This document shows positions 10,566-20,410 of a stretch of 35,119 nt of DNA, in pieces; position 1 is the first letter of the stretch; each line of letters opens with the position of its first letter. The notes below the pieces were generated by a model. It saw nothing but the letters and a program-made list of their open reading frames with translations. It made no database searches and had not been told where the DNA came from. The DNA lies in NCBI GenBank assembly GCA_003427395.1, contig BFEA01000544.1:486654-521772 (forward strand). The letters are read 5' to 3'. A program made the translations under genes and the position numbers. This DNA comes from Chara braunii. Taxonomy: Eukaryota > Streptophyta > Charophyceae > Charales > Characeae.

Positions 10566-12160
10566 CTATGGAGGAGGGCGCAGGTGTACACTGCACCGTG
10601 GGTAGGAGGCGCCGCGGGGATGTGAGGCGCATGGGGGGGACTGAGCACGACGCTGGCGGGAAAGGTTAGCGTAGTGGCGGTCGAGGGCGGCGATGTAAGG
10701 GCACCGCGAGGAGGTATGACCATCCTGGCGGCATTGCAAACACCCACGCCGACCCAAAATGGCCGCGCGCTCCTCAACGGAAAGGACACCACCAAGAGGG
10801 ACAAAGCCCTGAGGGAGGTCCTGCTGAGGGACCTGGAGGGGCGACGCGCCAACGTGACCAAAGCGGTTGCGTGTCCGGGAGAGGGCGGAGAGGATGAGCT
10901 GGAGGCGCTCGACCATAGGTAGAGTAGAGTCCTCTAGGTGGTAGTGGATGGCCTCACCGAGGTCGAGGTCGTCGCTATGGTCACCCTCAGGCGACAACAG
11001 GGCAACATCGTCCTGCTCTCCATGCTCGAGCTCGATGAAGTGGCACGAGAAGTGGCAGCCCTGCTGGGTGGAACGGTGGGGGCAGCCGCGGAAAGGGGAG
11101 CGGCGCTGGGAAGTGTCGTGAGATGAGGAAGGGGTGTAGCCAGTACGCTGAGGCTGGGAGGAGGAAGCGGGGTGAAGACGGGCCCGCATCCGCTGATGGG
11201 TCTTTGCGGCCTCATAGGCCTGCAGGGCCGATGTGAACTCATACCGCTATAACTCGGAGCGGTACTCAAGGGGAAGGCTGGCCAAGAAATGGCCGATGAG
11301 GGCAGCCTCGGGGAGGAACGCCACATCACAAATGAGGAGGGCGTCCTGAAAGACCTGGATGTGGCGGTCCAGGCCGGCAACGCCACCAGAGTCGGACTCG
11401 GGTGTGCCGACGATACGCTCGAAGGCGCCAGTGACGTCATATCGAGCTCCGAAACGATCCTCGAGGAACGCTTGAAAATCCATGAAGGTCGGGGTCCGAC
11501 CCTCACGAAGGGAGTGCACGTAGAAATCCTCGCGGGCATGAAAAAGACCGCCACGCAGGCGCGTGGAGAGGTGAGTCACCCACGTGTTGGGTGGGGCGCC
11601 CATAAGTTGGAGCGTGTGGGTAGCAGATTGCAGCTACCGAGACACGTGTATCCCTGTACAATCGTACAAGGCAATGTCCGTCAAGCGGACGAGTGGCGCG
11701 CCACCGTTTTGGCGGCAAGGGGATCGAGGAGCAGAGGCCTGTGCTACGGCTGAGTAAGTCGGCGCAAGTCGAGCTGCTGTGGAAGAGGTTGCAGCAACCG
11801 AGGGAATAGGAAGAAGGTAGGATGGGGATGGATAGGGTGCAGGGCAAGGGAAGCGAGCCTACATGGAAGGAAGAGTAGATGAGGAAGGGGTGCGCCCGAA
11901 GGCGCGGCCACCTGTGAGGGTAGGGGTGGCTGAAGGCGTAAGAGCGCGAGGTCGGCCCGGGTCTGGGCAAGCTCGTCCTCAAGACGTCGAACGTAGATTG
12001 AGCGAGGAGTGGCAGGAGGAAGAGTGGGGGAAGTGGACGCACGAGCGGCGGGGGGCATCCCACATGAGGGAGAGCCAGGTGGCGCTACAGTCGTGCGAAG
12101 GGGAGGGAGAAGTGGGGCACCCGAAAAAGATGAGACCACGGCAGTAGGTTGTGGTCCCAT
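10566..12160 (-). pseudogene. Gag of retroelement I with CCHC zinc knuckle
   Basis: Gag forms the particle and binds the RNA. The N-terminal part (12160-11744) is Pro-rich with a short coiled coil (YVRRLEDELAQTRADLALL). The capsid-like Retrotrans_gag region is at 11603-11247 (TRLRGG, FEDFKAF-type FMDFQAFLEDRFG). An in-frame TAG at 11247-11249 interrupts it, after which the same frame continues to 10566. The knuckle CLQCRQDGHTSSRC (C-x2-C-x4-H-x4-C) lies at about 10701-10742. The N-terminal and capsid parts are in different frames. The start codon is uncertain. Confidence 0.8.
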
Positions 12161-12672
12161 GGCCGTAGTGACCGAAATCTGGGCGGGTGCGCCCGTAGAG
12201 TGAGGGAGGGCCTAGTCCGTGGCGGCTTTCGCGCTAGGAGCATGAACGGTCACCAGGATGGCCGGATCGGGGGCGGCAGAGGAGGAAGCTCTGTCGTGGC
12301 CACCATGTCGGAGGATGGGGGACCCAGACTGGGAGCCAGGAGAAGAGAGAGAGTGAGGAGAGGAAGGACGACCAGCGTCCTGGAGTTGTCGCAGGCCAAC
12401 GACAAGAGTCGCCACTTGCGCCTGTAGGGGCGCAAGAAGGGAGGTGATGAGGGTGTGCAGATCCCCCTGGGTGTGGAGCCCGATGCTGAGGTCGGCGCCG
12501 CCTCGGCGGCTTGGGACACGCCGTCGACCATGGGGAGGTAACGGGCCGGACTAGAAAGGGCCGGGGGAGGTCCGCGTGAGCGGAGGGCGTAGGGGGAGGT
12601 CTGCGATAGAAGGCGACGGGCGACGCTAGTAAATCGAGCGCGGGCGCCGTCAAAGGGGGAGGGGTGGTTCGG

Positions 12673-12762
12673 NNNNNNNNNNNNNNNNNNNNNNNNNNNN
12701 NNNNNNNNNNNNNNNNNNNNNNNNNNNNNNNNNNNNNNNNNNNNNNNNNNNNNNNNNNNNNN
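12673..12762. other. Assembly gap (90 N)
   Basis: Ninety Ns sit within the 5' internal part of retroelement I, followed by an 11-base G run. The gag N-terminus or leader may be incomplete here. Confidence 1.
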
Positions 12763-12775
12763 GGGGGGGGGGGTA

Positions 12776-12832
12776 GGAGAACCCTAAACCCTAGAAAACC
12801 CTAAGAAAACCCTAACCGGGGTTTGAGTGGTT
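12776..12832. repeat. Degenerate CCCTAAA telomere-like tract
   Basis: ACCCTAAACCCTAGAAAACC and following CCCTAAG/CCCTAACC units resemble the plant-type telomere repeat (TTTAGGG) in degenerate form. It lies inside the element, next to the N gap, so it is interstitial and not a chromosome end. Confidence 0.55.
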
Positions 12833-13155
12833 AGGGTAGGGTACCGGTGACCTAATCAAGAAAATAAAATAGCAAGCATGGGCGGGAGGCGGGGGGAAAA
12901 TAAATAAACAGTGAAATTTTGAGAGAAAAGTGAAAATAAATAAATAAATAATAAAATAATTAAAAAAATAAGTAAAAACAATGTGAAGAGAGAAATAATA
13001 TATATATATTTTTTAATTTCGACAGCATTTCCCTACCCCCCATGGGATCAAGAATGTGCCAAGGGAAAGGAGAGACCAAGATAAGCACACTAAGTTTCAA
13101 AATGCCAAAAATTTAAAATTTCAGAGAAGAAATAAAGAAATAAGAAAGAGAAAAA

Positions 13156-13194
<39 letters not shown>

Positions 13195-14675
13195 GTTGAT
13201 GAGGAGGTGGAGAGAAATAAAGTGTCTGATTTTTCAAAATTTTCGGCAGCATTTTGTTACCCCCATGGGGTCGAAGTGTGCCGTCAAGAACAAAGGCTAA
13301 GTAAAATGAGGAGATTTTGCCAGCACTTCGCTACCCCCAAGGGGTCAAAATGTGCTGAAAAGACTAAGTGAAAGAAAACAGAAAATATAAATAAAATGAA
13401 ATAAATCAGAAAAGAAGAAAAGAAAGTGGGGGATAAGATAATTCGAATTTTTGGAAAAAAAAGGAAAGATCAATCAAAAGAAAGATAGAAAGAAGAAAAA
13501 ACAAAAAAATTTCGAAGTAGAAGGGAAGGGGGATGGAAAAAGTGGAGAAAAGAGAGAAATAGGTGGGAGAGAGAAAAAGAGTGAAGGGGGAGATGAGGGA
13601 AGTGATAGGTTGTAGTTGGGGGAGAGGAGGGTGAGAGAATGGGAGAGAAAGGGATGAGAAGGGTGGGGAGGGATCAAAAAGCAAAGAGAAAAGGGGAGAA
13701 AGAAAAATAAATAAATGAATAAAGTAGAGTAAAATAGTGGGCGGTGGAAGAAAAGGTGGGGTGGGGAGAGGGGTATGAGCGGTGAGAGTGATTAAAAGGA
13801 AGTGAGTGAGGCAGAAGAGGAAGAAGTAGAGGGGGTGAGTAAGAGGAGAGAGAAAAGGTAGAGAGAGTGGGTTAGTAGGGAGAGGGAAGAGAGTGGGATG
13901 ATACCTGGCCCTTGGTGTCTCCAATGGCACAAGGTATACCAAGACCAGGAGGGTCTTGGCCTTCGCTGCCACGAGCCAGTTGGAGGAGAGAATGGCTGAG
14001 ATCTTGATCAGCCCCTAGCAGCAGTACTGCAGATCTGCAGATCTAGGGTATGTTGTGTAAGCAAACCCTCACCAATGTAGAGCAGCCCCCGATCAAGGGG
14101 GTCTTCAGTTCCACAGAAAGCTGCCACGTGGCACTGCAGATGGCCACGTGCGCAGGCAGCAGCCGCCAAGGAGGGGGGGGGGCAAATAGCAGCCCGCGCG
14201 TTGCTGCCCTGCTGGCTGCTGCTCGCCGGCGGGGGGCATGGGTAATTAGCTGGCACGCACCTCTTCAACAGCTGCGTGCCGCACTACACAGCCATAAACA
14301 CATTGTGGTCATTGTGTTATAGTAGCAGCTATGCACGCGCATAGCCAACAGCTGTCTAGGTTCAAACCCTGGTGGCAGCATGCATCCCAGATCTTGATAA
14401 TATAAAATCTGGGAGTGGGGGGGGGGTAGCGGGGCAGCATGGGCGCCATGCTGCCCGGCGCGTGTGCGTGTGCGACGGCCTTGGCCTTGGCGCTTGCGCA
14501 TCGTGACGTTGCTGCCCTTCTCGCGCCACGTGGCAGCTCCTTGCTGCTGCACCGTTCCTCTAATTTTCCTGCTGTTTTCCCCTGCGGACAACCAAAAAAC
14601 AGCGAAAACCCCACTGGCGGGTTTTGCTGTTTTCCCTGCTGTGCGGTGTGGCGAGTGGGAGCGGGGAGCGTTCCC
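12833..14675 (-). other. 5' leader region of retroelement I
   Basis: Between gag and the PBS there is about 1.9 kb of purine-rich plus-strand sequence with no credible gene. It holds an (AAAT)n run at about 13156-13193. A motif with core CTACCCCCATGGGGTC recurs three times, at about 13021, 13245 and 13319. CACGTG sits near 14125 and 14144. A strong hairpin lies at 14596-14633. A 188-codon minus-strand frame at 13406-13972 is only low-complexity Pro/Leu/Phe/Ser translation of the purine tract. Confidence 0.55.
14596..14633 (-). other. Stem-loop near the PBS of retroelement I
   Basis: AAAACAGCGAAAACCC pairs with GGGTTTTGCTGTTTT (15 pairs, one bulged base) around a 7-base loop, CACTGGC. It lies about 45 nt downstream of the PBS on the element's RNA strand, where packaging or dimerisation structures often lie in LTR elements. 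A function is inference. Confidence 0.5.
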
Positions 14676-14687
14676 GCTCCGATACCA
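14676..14687 (-). promoter_or_regulatory. Primer binding site of retroelement I (tRNA-iMet type)
   Basis: The minus strand reads TGGTATCGGAGC, one base after the 5' LTR. The common plant PBS complementary to initiator Met tRNA is TGGTATCAGAGC, so position 8 is G instead of A. It primes minus-strand cDNA synthesis. Confidence 0.85.
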
Positions 14688-14688
14688 G

Positions 14689-14998
14689 TGTGGCGGACCC
14701 ACCAGGTGTGGTGCTCTGCCTGGGATAAAGATGGAGATGGAGGAAGAAGTGGGGAGCGAGGTGGCACAGCACAGCTCCCACTCTAGACTCCAACACACGT
14801 ACTCCAAAGTGTGTGAATGTACAATGCCCCGGAAAATAGACAACAGCTGGGGTATACCCCAGCGGACTGACTGGACTGGACTGGACTGGCTGGTACCGAC
14901 AGAGGTACCGGCCTGGACAGGACTACCCCGAATACAACACAGGCCTGTGGGAACAGGCCAAGGGGCTGGTCTCACAGGCCAACCAGAGGTCCGCTACA
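14689..14998 (-). repeat. 5' LTR of retroelement I (310 bp)
   Basis: On the minus strand it runs from TGTAGCGGACC to GGTCCGCCACA, a near-perfect inverted terminal pair with canonical TG...CA ends. It pairs with the copy at 4967-5276. The adjacent PBS fixes the element orientation. Confidence 0.92.
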
Positions 14999-15277
14999 AT
15001 GCTGCTTCACTCTTTGAGTGCTCCTTCAAGCCATGTGCATCTGCCTTGTCATGGTTCTCTCATGGTTTCCGACAACCTTCCCCTTGGCAGTATTCCACTT
15101 CACTCTTCAGTGCCTCATCTAGTCATGAGCATGTGATAGGACTGTTTATTCTCAAAATTATGACAACCCCCCCCCCCCATGTGCTTTATTCAAGCACCGC
15201 TACTCCTTCCCTAATGTAGGATGTCGGAACCCGTGTCCCCTACGGGTCTAAGTTGTATTTTCCTACCCGTCCATGTT
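14999..15277. repeat. Right flank: host repeat resuming after retroelement I
   Basis: TGCATCTGCCTTGTCA, TCTCTCATGGTTT and CAGTATTCCACTTCACTCTT match the left flank at 4866-4945, so the same host repeat resumes here. From about 15150 the similarity stops. A C13 run sits at about 15167-15179. The last 60 bases hold nothing I can identify. Confidence 0.65.
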
Positions 15278-15735
15278 CTATTTGAACTCAACTAACTTTG
15301 CTCTTGTCTGACTAACCCAAGCGGTGCCGCCCCCTAATTCGAATAAGGCCTTGCCATCCAGATGAGCCACGGGGTCTTTGACCACCTTGCGTAGCGGACC
15401 AATCTTAGTCCAAATGTTGGGGAAACCACCAGGAAAAGTGTTAGGTAGGTTTGCTGCAACTGTTGCTGCTATTGTTGATGCTACAGATACCGTTGTTGCT
15501 ATAGATGCTGGAGGTCTTAGTACTTGAATGTTGTTGTTGTTGGAGGTCTCAGTACTTGGCTGCTGCTGCTGCTGGAACCATTGTCCGACCCACCGCTGCT
15601 GCTACTGCTGCTGGAGGTCTGAGTACTTGACTTCTGCTGCTGCTGGAACCACTTTCCGACCCGGCCAAAAGTCGGTCCGGAATTGTCAAAGGTTCGACGC
15701 GACCCCGGAGGGGGCTGAAACTTGGCAGGCCCCAT
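15278..15735 (-). pseudogene. Hypothetical Ser/Gln-rich protein fragment, one frameshift
   Basis: From 15735 a frame reads GPAKFQPPPGSRRTFDNSGP, then a WFQQQQ and poly-Ser stretch, to QVLRPPTTTT, and stops at 15517-15519. A second frame takes over at about 15526 with a repeat of QVLRPP. It continues through an Ala/Thr-rich linker into the well-formed segment TFPGGFPNIWTKIGPLRKVV, then VAHLDGKALFELGGGTAWVS, and stops at TAG 15278-15280. The shift lies in a CAG/ACA triplet-rich zone. The end looks like real protein and not low-complexity noise. I do not recognise the family. A possible acceptor-like sequence (TTTTTGCAG) lies upstream at about 15790-15800. Confidence 0.45.
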
Positions 15736-16145
15736 GTCCTAGGCATCGGTAGAAAGTCTGCAAAGTCCCATGTCCATTTGACTTCGTTTTCCTGCAAAAA
15801 TAGAAAATGGACTTCCTTGAACTATTCACTTAGAGCTACGGGCGAGGCCCAAAACGGGCAAGTAGGGGCAACGGTGGCAGAAAAAAACCCAAATTTAGAA
15901 GGGTCATCAGTAAGAAATGTACAAAAGGTCTACAAAGTGACACACCCAACAGACGACGTTTAGGGCAGTAAACAAAAATCTGAGTTTTTCGCCTCTCCCA
16001 ACTTAGGAAAAGCGGAAAGCTGCAAAATCTGAGTTTTCTGCAAAGTCTGAGTGTTTGCAAATCTGATTTGTTATGAAAATCAGGACCTTGGAACGACACA
16101 AGAGGGGCGGGACCGGTACTTGAAAGCAGGAAGACGCCGGGCCCA
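15736..16145. other. No recognised gene; short AAATCTGAGTTTT repeats
   Basis: Between about 15977 and 16070 the motif AATCTGAGTTTT or a relative recurs four times at roughly 20-45-bp spacing. Nothing else is supportable. Upstream exons of the hypothetical fragment at 15278-15735 could lie here but were not demonstrated. Confidence 0.4.
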
Positions 16146-17990
16146 ACACCACTCTCCTTCTTCTCCCTCCACCTCAATCACCCATCCACCATACTCGACC
16201 ACCACCCACCTTCCACCTCCATCACCCATACACCATAGCCAACCACCTCTAACCTTCTTCTTTCTCCATCACCCATCCACGATAGCCGACCACAACTCAC
16301 CTTCTTCCTCCTCCACCTCCATCACCCATCCACCGTAGCCAACCACCTCTAACCTTCTTCTTCCTCCATCATCCATCCACCATAGCCAACGACCACTCAC
16401 CTTCTTCTTCCTCCACCTCCATCACCCATCCACCATATCCAACGACCACTCACCCTCTTCTTCCTCCACCTCCATCACCTATCCACAATAGCCGACAACC
16501 CCTCACCTTCTTCCTCCTCCACCTCCATCACCCATCTACCATTCCAACCACCACCCACGTTCTTCTTCCTCCACCTCCATCACCCATCCACCATAGCCAA
16601 CCACTGCTCACCTTCTCTCTCCGCCACCTCCAACACCCATCCATCATAGCCAACCGACACTCACTTTCTTCCTCCCCCACCTCCATCACCCTTTCACCAT
16701 AGCCAACCACCACTCACATTTTGCCTCCTGCACCTTCATCACCCATCCACCATAGCCAACCACCACTCACATTCTTCTTCCTCCAACTCCTTTAGCCAGC
16801 CACCACCCAACTTCTTCCTCCACCTCCGTCCACCATAGCCAACCACCACTCACATTCTTCTTCCTCCACCTCCATCACCCATCCACCATAGCCAACCACC
16901 TACATCACCCATCCACCATAGCCAACCAGCACTCACCTTCTTCTTCCTCCAGCTTCATCACCCATCCATCATAGCAAAGCACCTTGCACCTTCTTCTTCC
17001 TCTACCTCCATCACCCATCCACCATAGCCAAGCACTTTGCACCTTCTTCCTGCACCTCCATCACCCATCCACCTCCTTCTTCCTCCACCGCCATCACCCT
17101 TCTGCCTTCTTGTTCCTCCACCTCCATCACACATCCACCATAGCCAACCACCACTCACTTTCTTCTTCCTCCACCTCCATCACCCACGCACCATAGCCAA
17201 TCACCAGTCCCCTTCTTCCTCCTCCACCTCAATCACCCATCCACAATAGCCAACCAGCGCTCACTTTTTTCTTCCTCCACCTCCATTACCCATCCACCAT
17301 AGCCAACCACCTCCCACCTTCCTCTTCCTCCACCTCTATCACTCATCGACCATATTCAGCCACCACTCACCTTCTTCTTCCTCCACCACCATCCCCCATC
17401 CACAAGAGCCAACCGCCGCTCACTTTCTTCCTCCTCCACCTCCATCACCCATCCACCATAGCCAACCACCACTCACTTTCTTCTTCCTCCACCTCCTTCA
17501 TCCATCCACCATAGCCAACAACCACTCCCCTTCTTCCTCCTCCACCTCCATCACCAATCCACCATAGCCAACCACCACTCACTTCTTCTTTCTCCACGTC
17601 CGTCACCTATCCACCATAGCAAACCACCACTCACCTTCTTCGTCCTCCACCTCCGTCCACCATAGCCAACCACCACTCATGTTCTTTTTCCTCCACCTCC
17701 ATCACCCATCCACCATAGCCAACAACCTCCCACCTTCCTCTTCCATCACCTCCATCACCCATCTACCATAGCCAACCACCACTCACTATCTTCTTCCTCC
17801 ACCTCCATCACCCATCCACCATAGCCAACCACCGCTCACTTTCTTCTTCCTCCACCTCCATCACCCATCCACTATAGCCGACAACCACTCACCTTCTTCT
17901 TCCTCCACCTCCGTCCATTATAGCCAACCACCACTCATCTTTTTCTTCCTCCCCCTCCATCACCCATCCACCATAGCCAAACACCTCTAA
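16146..17990. repeat. Satellite-like array, about 53-bp unit, roughly 35 copies
   Basis: The unit is approximately CACTCACCTTCTTCTTCCTC followed by CACCTCCATCACCCATCCAC and CATAGCCAACCAC. Units vary by substitution and by loss of a few bases. One strand is almost pure C/T/A. 53 is not a multiple of 3, and encoded peptides (Gly/Trp-rich on the minus strand) are short and repetitive. The array is cut at its right end by the LTR at 17991, exactly within a unit (after CACCTCTAA, which elsewhere in the array continues CCTTCTTC). Confidence 0.95.
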
Positions 17991-19319
17991 TGACGCATGC
18001 CAAATGGGACAATGCGTAGGGAGCCAAGGATCCGCAATGTGATGAAAAGGACTGAAATGGACAATGCAAGGCCAGCATAGAGTCAACAAGCAATGTACAT
18101 TCCGATACATACAAGATGGCACAAAGTGGCGCAGTGGAAGACTTAAAAGAGAAGATCTGGTCTGATCTGGACTGACCCGACATCCATCATACATCGCACA
18201 TGTGAGAGGGGAGGAGGGACCTAAAACATAGAAGAAAGGTCCCTCCTTCACACACGTACATGGGGAGATACCACAGATGAGAGATGGGGGAAAGGGACAA
18301 GACGAAAGAGAAGGAGGCGAGGGAGTAGACCAAGATCGCAATAGCGAAGTCCCAAAAATTGTCCCTTGCCGAGTGTCCAATCAATGTCCGTCCCAGAATG
18401 TCGAATCAGATCCCGGGCAATGTGCCCAACCTAACCTCTGCCTGTATTCCCTACTGATATCCTCTCTTACTCTCGTAGCTGAAGAAGAAGGTAAGAAAGA
18501 GAAGGACGAAGGAGAAGGGAAAGAGAGAGAGATGGAGGAGGAAGAAGGAGAAGAAGATGACGTCCTCCTTGCTATCTCACCTGCAGGTAGTTGTCACAGT
18601 ACCGACTGTGGTCTTCGTCGTGTGCAGGTACCGCGCGGAGCCCAGCTATGGCACCCGGTAAGTTCGTCGCTTGCAGGTAAGGCCTCCGCCTCTCTCCACT
18701 ACCTACTCCGCTACTCCCTACTCCGTAGCTTGGCGCAGGAATAATGCTGCTTCAACCGGCAGCGTGTCGCTCCAGAAGTGAGCTACTCGAACTGTCCCTT
18801 GCCCAGCCACTGCCCAGCTATTTGTAGTGCTGGGCCGGCTGGGCCTACCTGATGCTGGCCTCAGAAAATGGCCCAGCTGGTCTGGGTCCCTACCGGACGT
18901 CTTGATCACGCTGCTGATGCAGCAAGGCGCAGAAATGCGCCTGACCTATAAATGGCCCGGTACCTGTGCACCTAGCACAAGGTGTCGCCTTGGGACCTGC
19001 AAGACCGAAACAACGCCTGTACCTACCGGTTTGGCACCAAAATGCGCCTGGCCTCGTTTCGGGCCTGCCTCCGGTGTTCCCAGTCCCAAGGTCCGGCCTT
19101 GGGGCTGCAATTCCAAAACGGCACCGGATAAACAAAGTAAGACAGCACACACATACAAAAAGGTAAGTAAACTAAACCTATCTAACTACTGTGCTACCTA
19201 GGGCCTGAAGGGCCACCATGGGCCTTCAGGGCGCGTGCTATATGGTACACGGACTGGGGGGCCCTCATCAACCGTTGGGCCCCTCAAATGGGGCCCGTGT
19301 GCAGGCGCAGCATGCAACA
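17991..19319 (-). repeat. Family-II LTR, piece A (about 1.33 kb)
   Basis: On the minus strand it starts TGTTGCATGC at 19319. It ends GGCATGCGTCA at 17991, where the other copy ends GGGCATGCGACA. TGTTGCATGC/GCATGCGACA form the expected inverted ends. It matches 28269-29588 in reverse complement along its length. A CTACAAATAG sequence near 18820-18829 (minus strand) is a possible TATA variant, but a promoter is not shown. Apparent open frames inside are not genes. Confidence 0.92.
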
Positions 19320-19332
19320 TGGCCCCCTCCTT
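19320..19332 (-). promoter_or_regulatory. Polypurine tract of family-II piece A
   Basis: The minus strand reads AAGGAGGGGGCCA directly before the LTR. The matching copy at 28256-28268 is a perfect purine run, so the final CCA here is mutated. It primes plus-strand cDNA synthesis. Confidence 0.75.
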
Positions 19333-19657
19333 ATGAAGTCAAGCCGGGTCGAGGGCGAAGCAAACGATCTGAAGGTGGAACTTGGACGCGGGTGCGGCGT
19401 GGAGCCGAAGATGTTGGCTTGCCTTGCAACTTGCGTTCATAGCGTGCGAGGACATCGGGAGCTGTTGCTTGAAGTTCCGCACAGATGTCAGCTCTATGGG
19501 TGCAATATGCAAAATGAATCAAGAATTCAGTCGGCCTGTTGCCGTAACGTCACTGGGATATGATGTCGCCAACCTCTATGAAACCGTCCATCGAGGGTGG
19601 GTCTTGCGATCATCGCTCGGGAAAGTCGTCAAGTTCCATTGGCGTGTAGAGAGCCAA
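19333..19657 (-). pseudogene. C-terminal Pol region with chromo-like motif, piece A
   Basis: After the integrase, the minus strand encodes RYGNRPTEF, then IHFAYCTHRAD, ELQATAPDVLARYERKLQ and a basic tail. It ends just before the polypurine tract. The pattern of a hydrophobic strand, then about ten residues and an acidic-hydrophobic segment, resembles a divergent chromodomain, which is a tentative call. A TGA sits at the CGA-TGA-TCG site near 19612-19617, and a second stop follows GDIISQ. Both break the frame. Confidence 0.5.
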
Positions 19658-20410
19658 CTAGGAACAGTGGAAGACTGGGTTGACGAGCAAGTGGGCGGGT
19701 ACCTGAATGATAAATGAAGGTCCTTCGGGTGCGTCCCCAGCGTGCGCCATGATCGGCCAGGGCCCCATCCATTTCGGAAGGAGCTTGCGAGAGATATCTT
19801 GTTTGAGACTGAATTCCGCAGCGGAAACCCATACGACGTGGCCGGCGCGGAACGGACAAGGAAGACGCTGGCAGTTGGCCTGTTGGCGCATGCGTTGCTG
19901 CGTCTTTGACATCTGGTCGCGTTCCTTGACAAGAAGCTCTTGCATCCGACGAATGAAGAGAAGATGGTCGTCGCTCTCGGCCGCCTGTCGGATGATTGTG
20001 TCCAACGGAGAATTGAACGGTGAGCCATGCTCGAACTCAAAGGGCGACATCCCGATAGCCGAATGGATGGACGAGTTGTATGCCAACTCGATATCCGGCA
20101 GCCGCTCGACCCAATCCGTTTGGCCATCGGTTTCCGGGTGTCGAGTCGAACTCGGCTTGAGGGATGAGCACCATCGTTTGATGAGCGCCAACCAAAAATC
20201 GGACATGAACCGAGTTTCGCGGTCGCAGACGACCTCCTTGGGGTAACCCTTGGTTCGAATCCAACCGGCGTAAAGAACCTCGACGAACTCAGGTGCCTTG
20301 GCGTGATAGCGGCAAGGCAAAAACATGGCAAACTTGGTGAGTCGGTCAACCACCGTGAAAATCTCATCGACACCCGTCTTGTGCTTGGGGAACGGCCCGA
20401 TAATGTCAAT

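Larger units (their letters stand above)
4967..14998 (-). mobile_element. Retroelement I: Ty3/gypsy chromovirus, about 10.0 kb, degenerate
   Basis: Two direct repeats of 310 bp bound this element, and its internal genes read on the minus strand in the order gag, protease, RT, RNase H, integrase, chromodomain. That order and the C-terminal chromodomain define a Ty3/gypsy chromovirus. A primer binding site matching initiator Met tRNA lies one base inside the right (5') LTR. By hand count the LTRs differ at about 24 of 310 positions, and every coding domain has stops or shifts, so this is an old, inactive insertion. The flanking five bases ACGCC (left) and ATGCT (right) differ only by two C/T changes and may be a decayed target duplication. 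Confidence 0.9.

Noticed and set aside
12776-12832. Chromosome-end telomere
   Set aside because: The CCCTAAA-like units are few, degenerate and lie inside a retroelement between gag and its PBS.
13406-13972. A 188-codon minus-strand frame rich in Leu, Pro, Phe and Ser
   Set aside because: It is a low-complexity reading of a purine-rich tract in the element-I leader with no recognisable domain or conserved neighbours.
14328-14380. tRNA-like sequence: a T-arm-like CTAGG-TTCAAAC-CCTGG at 14356-14372 and a GCTATGC/GCATAGC hairpin upstream
   Set aside because: No acceptor stem or matching A box could be built around it, so a tRNA gene is not supported. A tRNA-derived relic remains possible.
16146-17990. 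Possible CRISPR array
   Set aside because: Repeat units of about 53 bp are contiguous and degenerate, without unique spacers, and the context is eukaryotic. It is a satellite.
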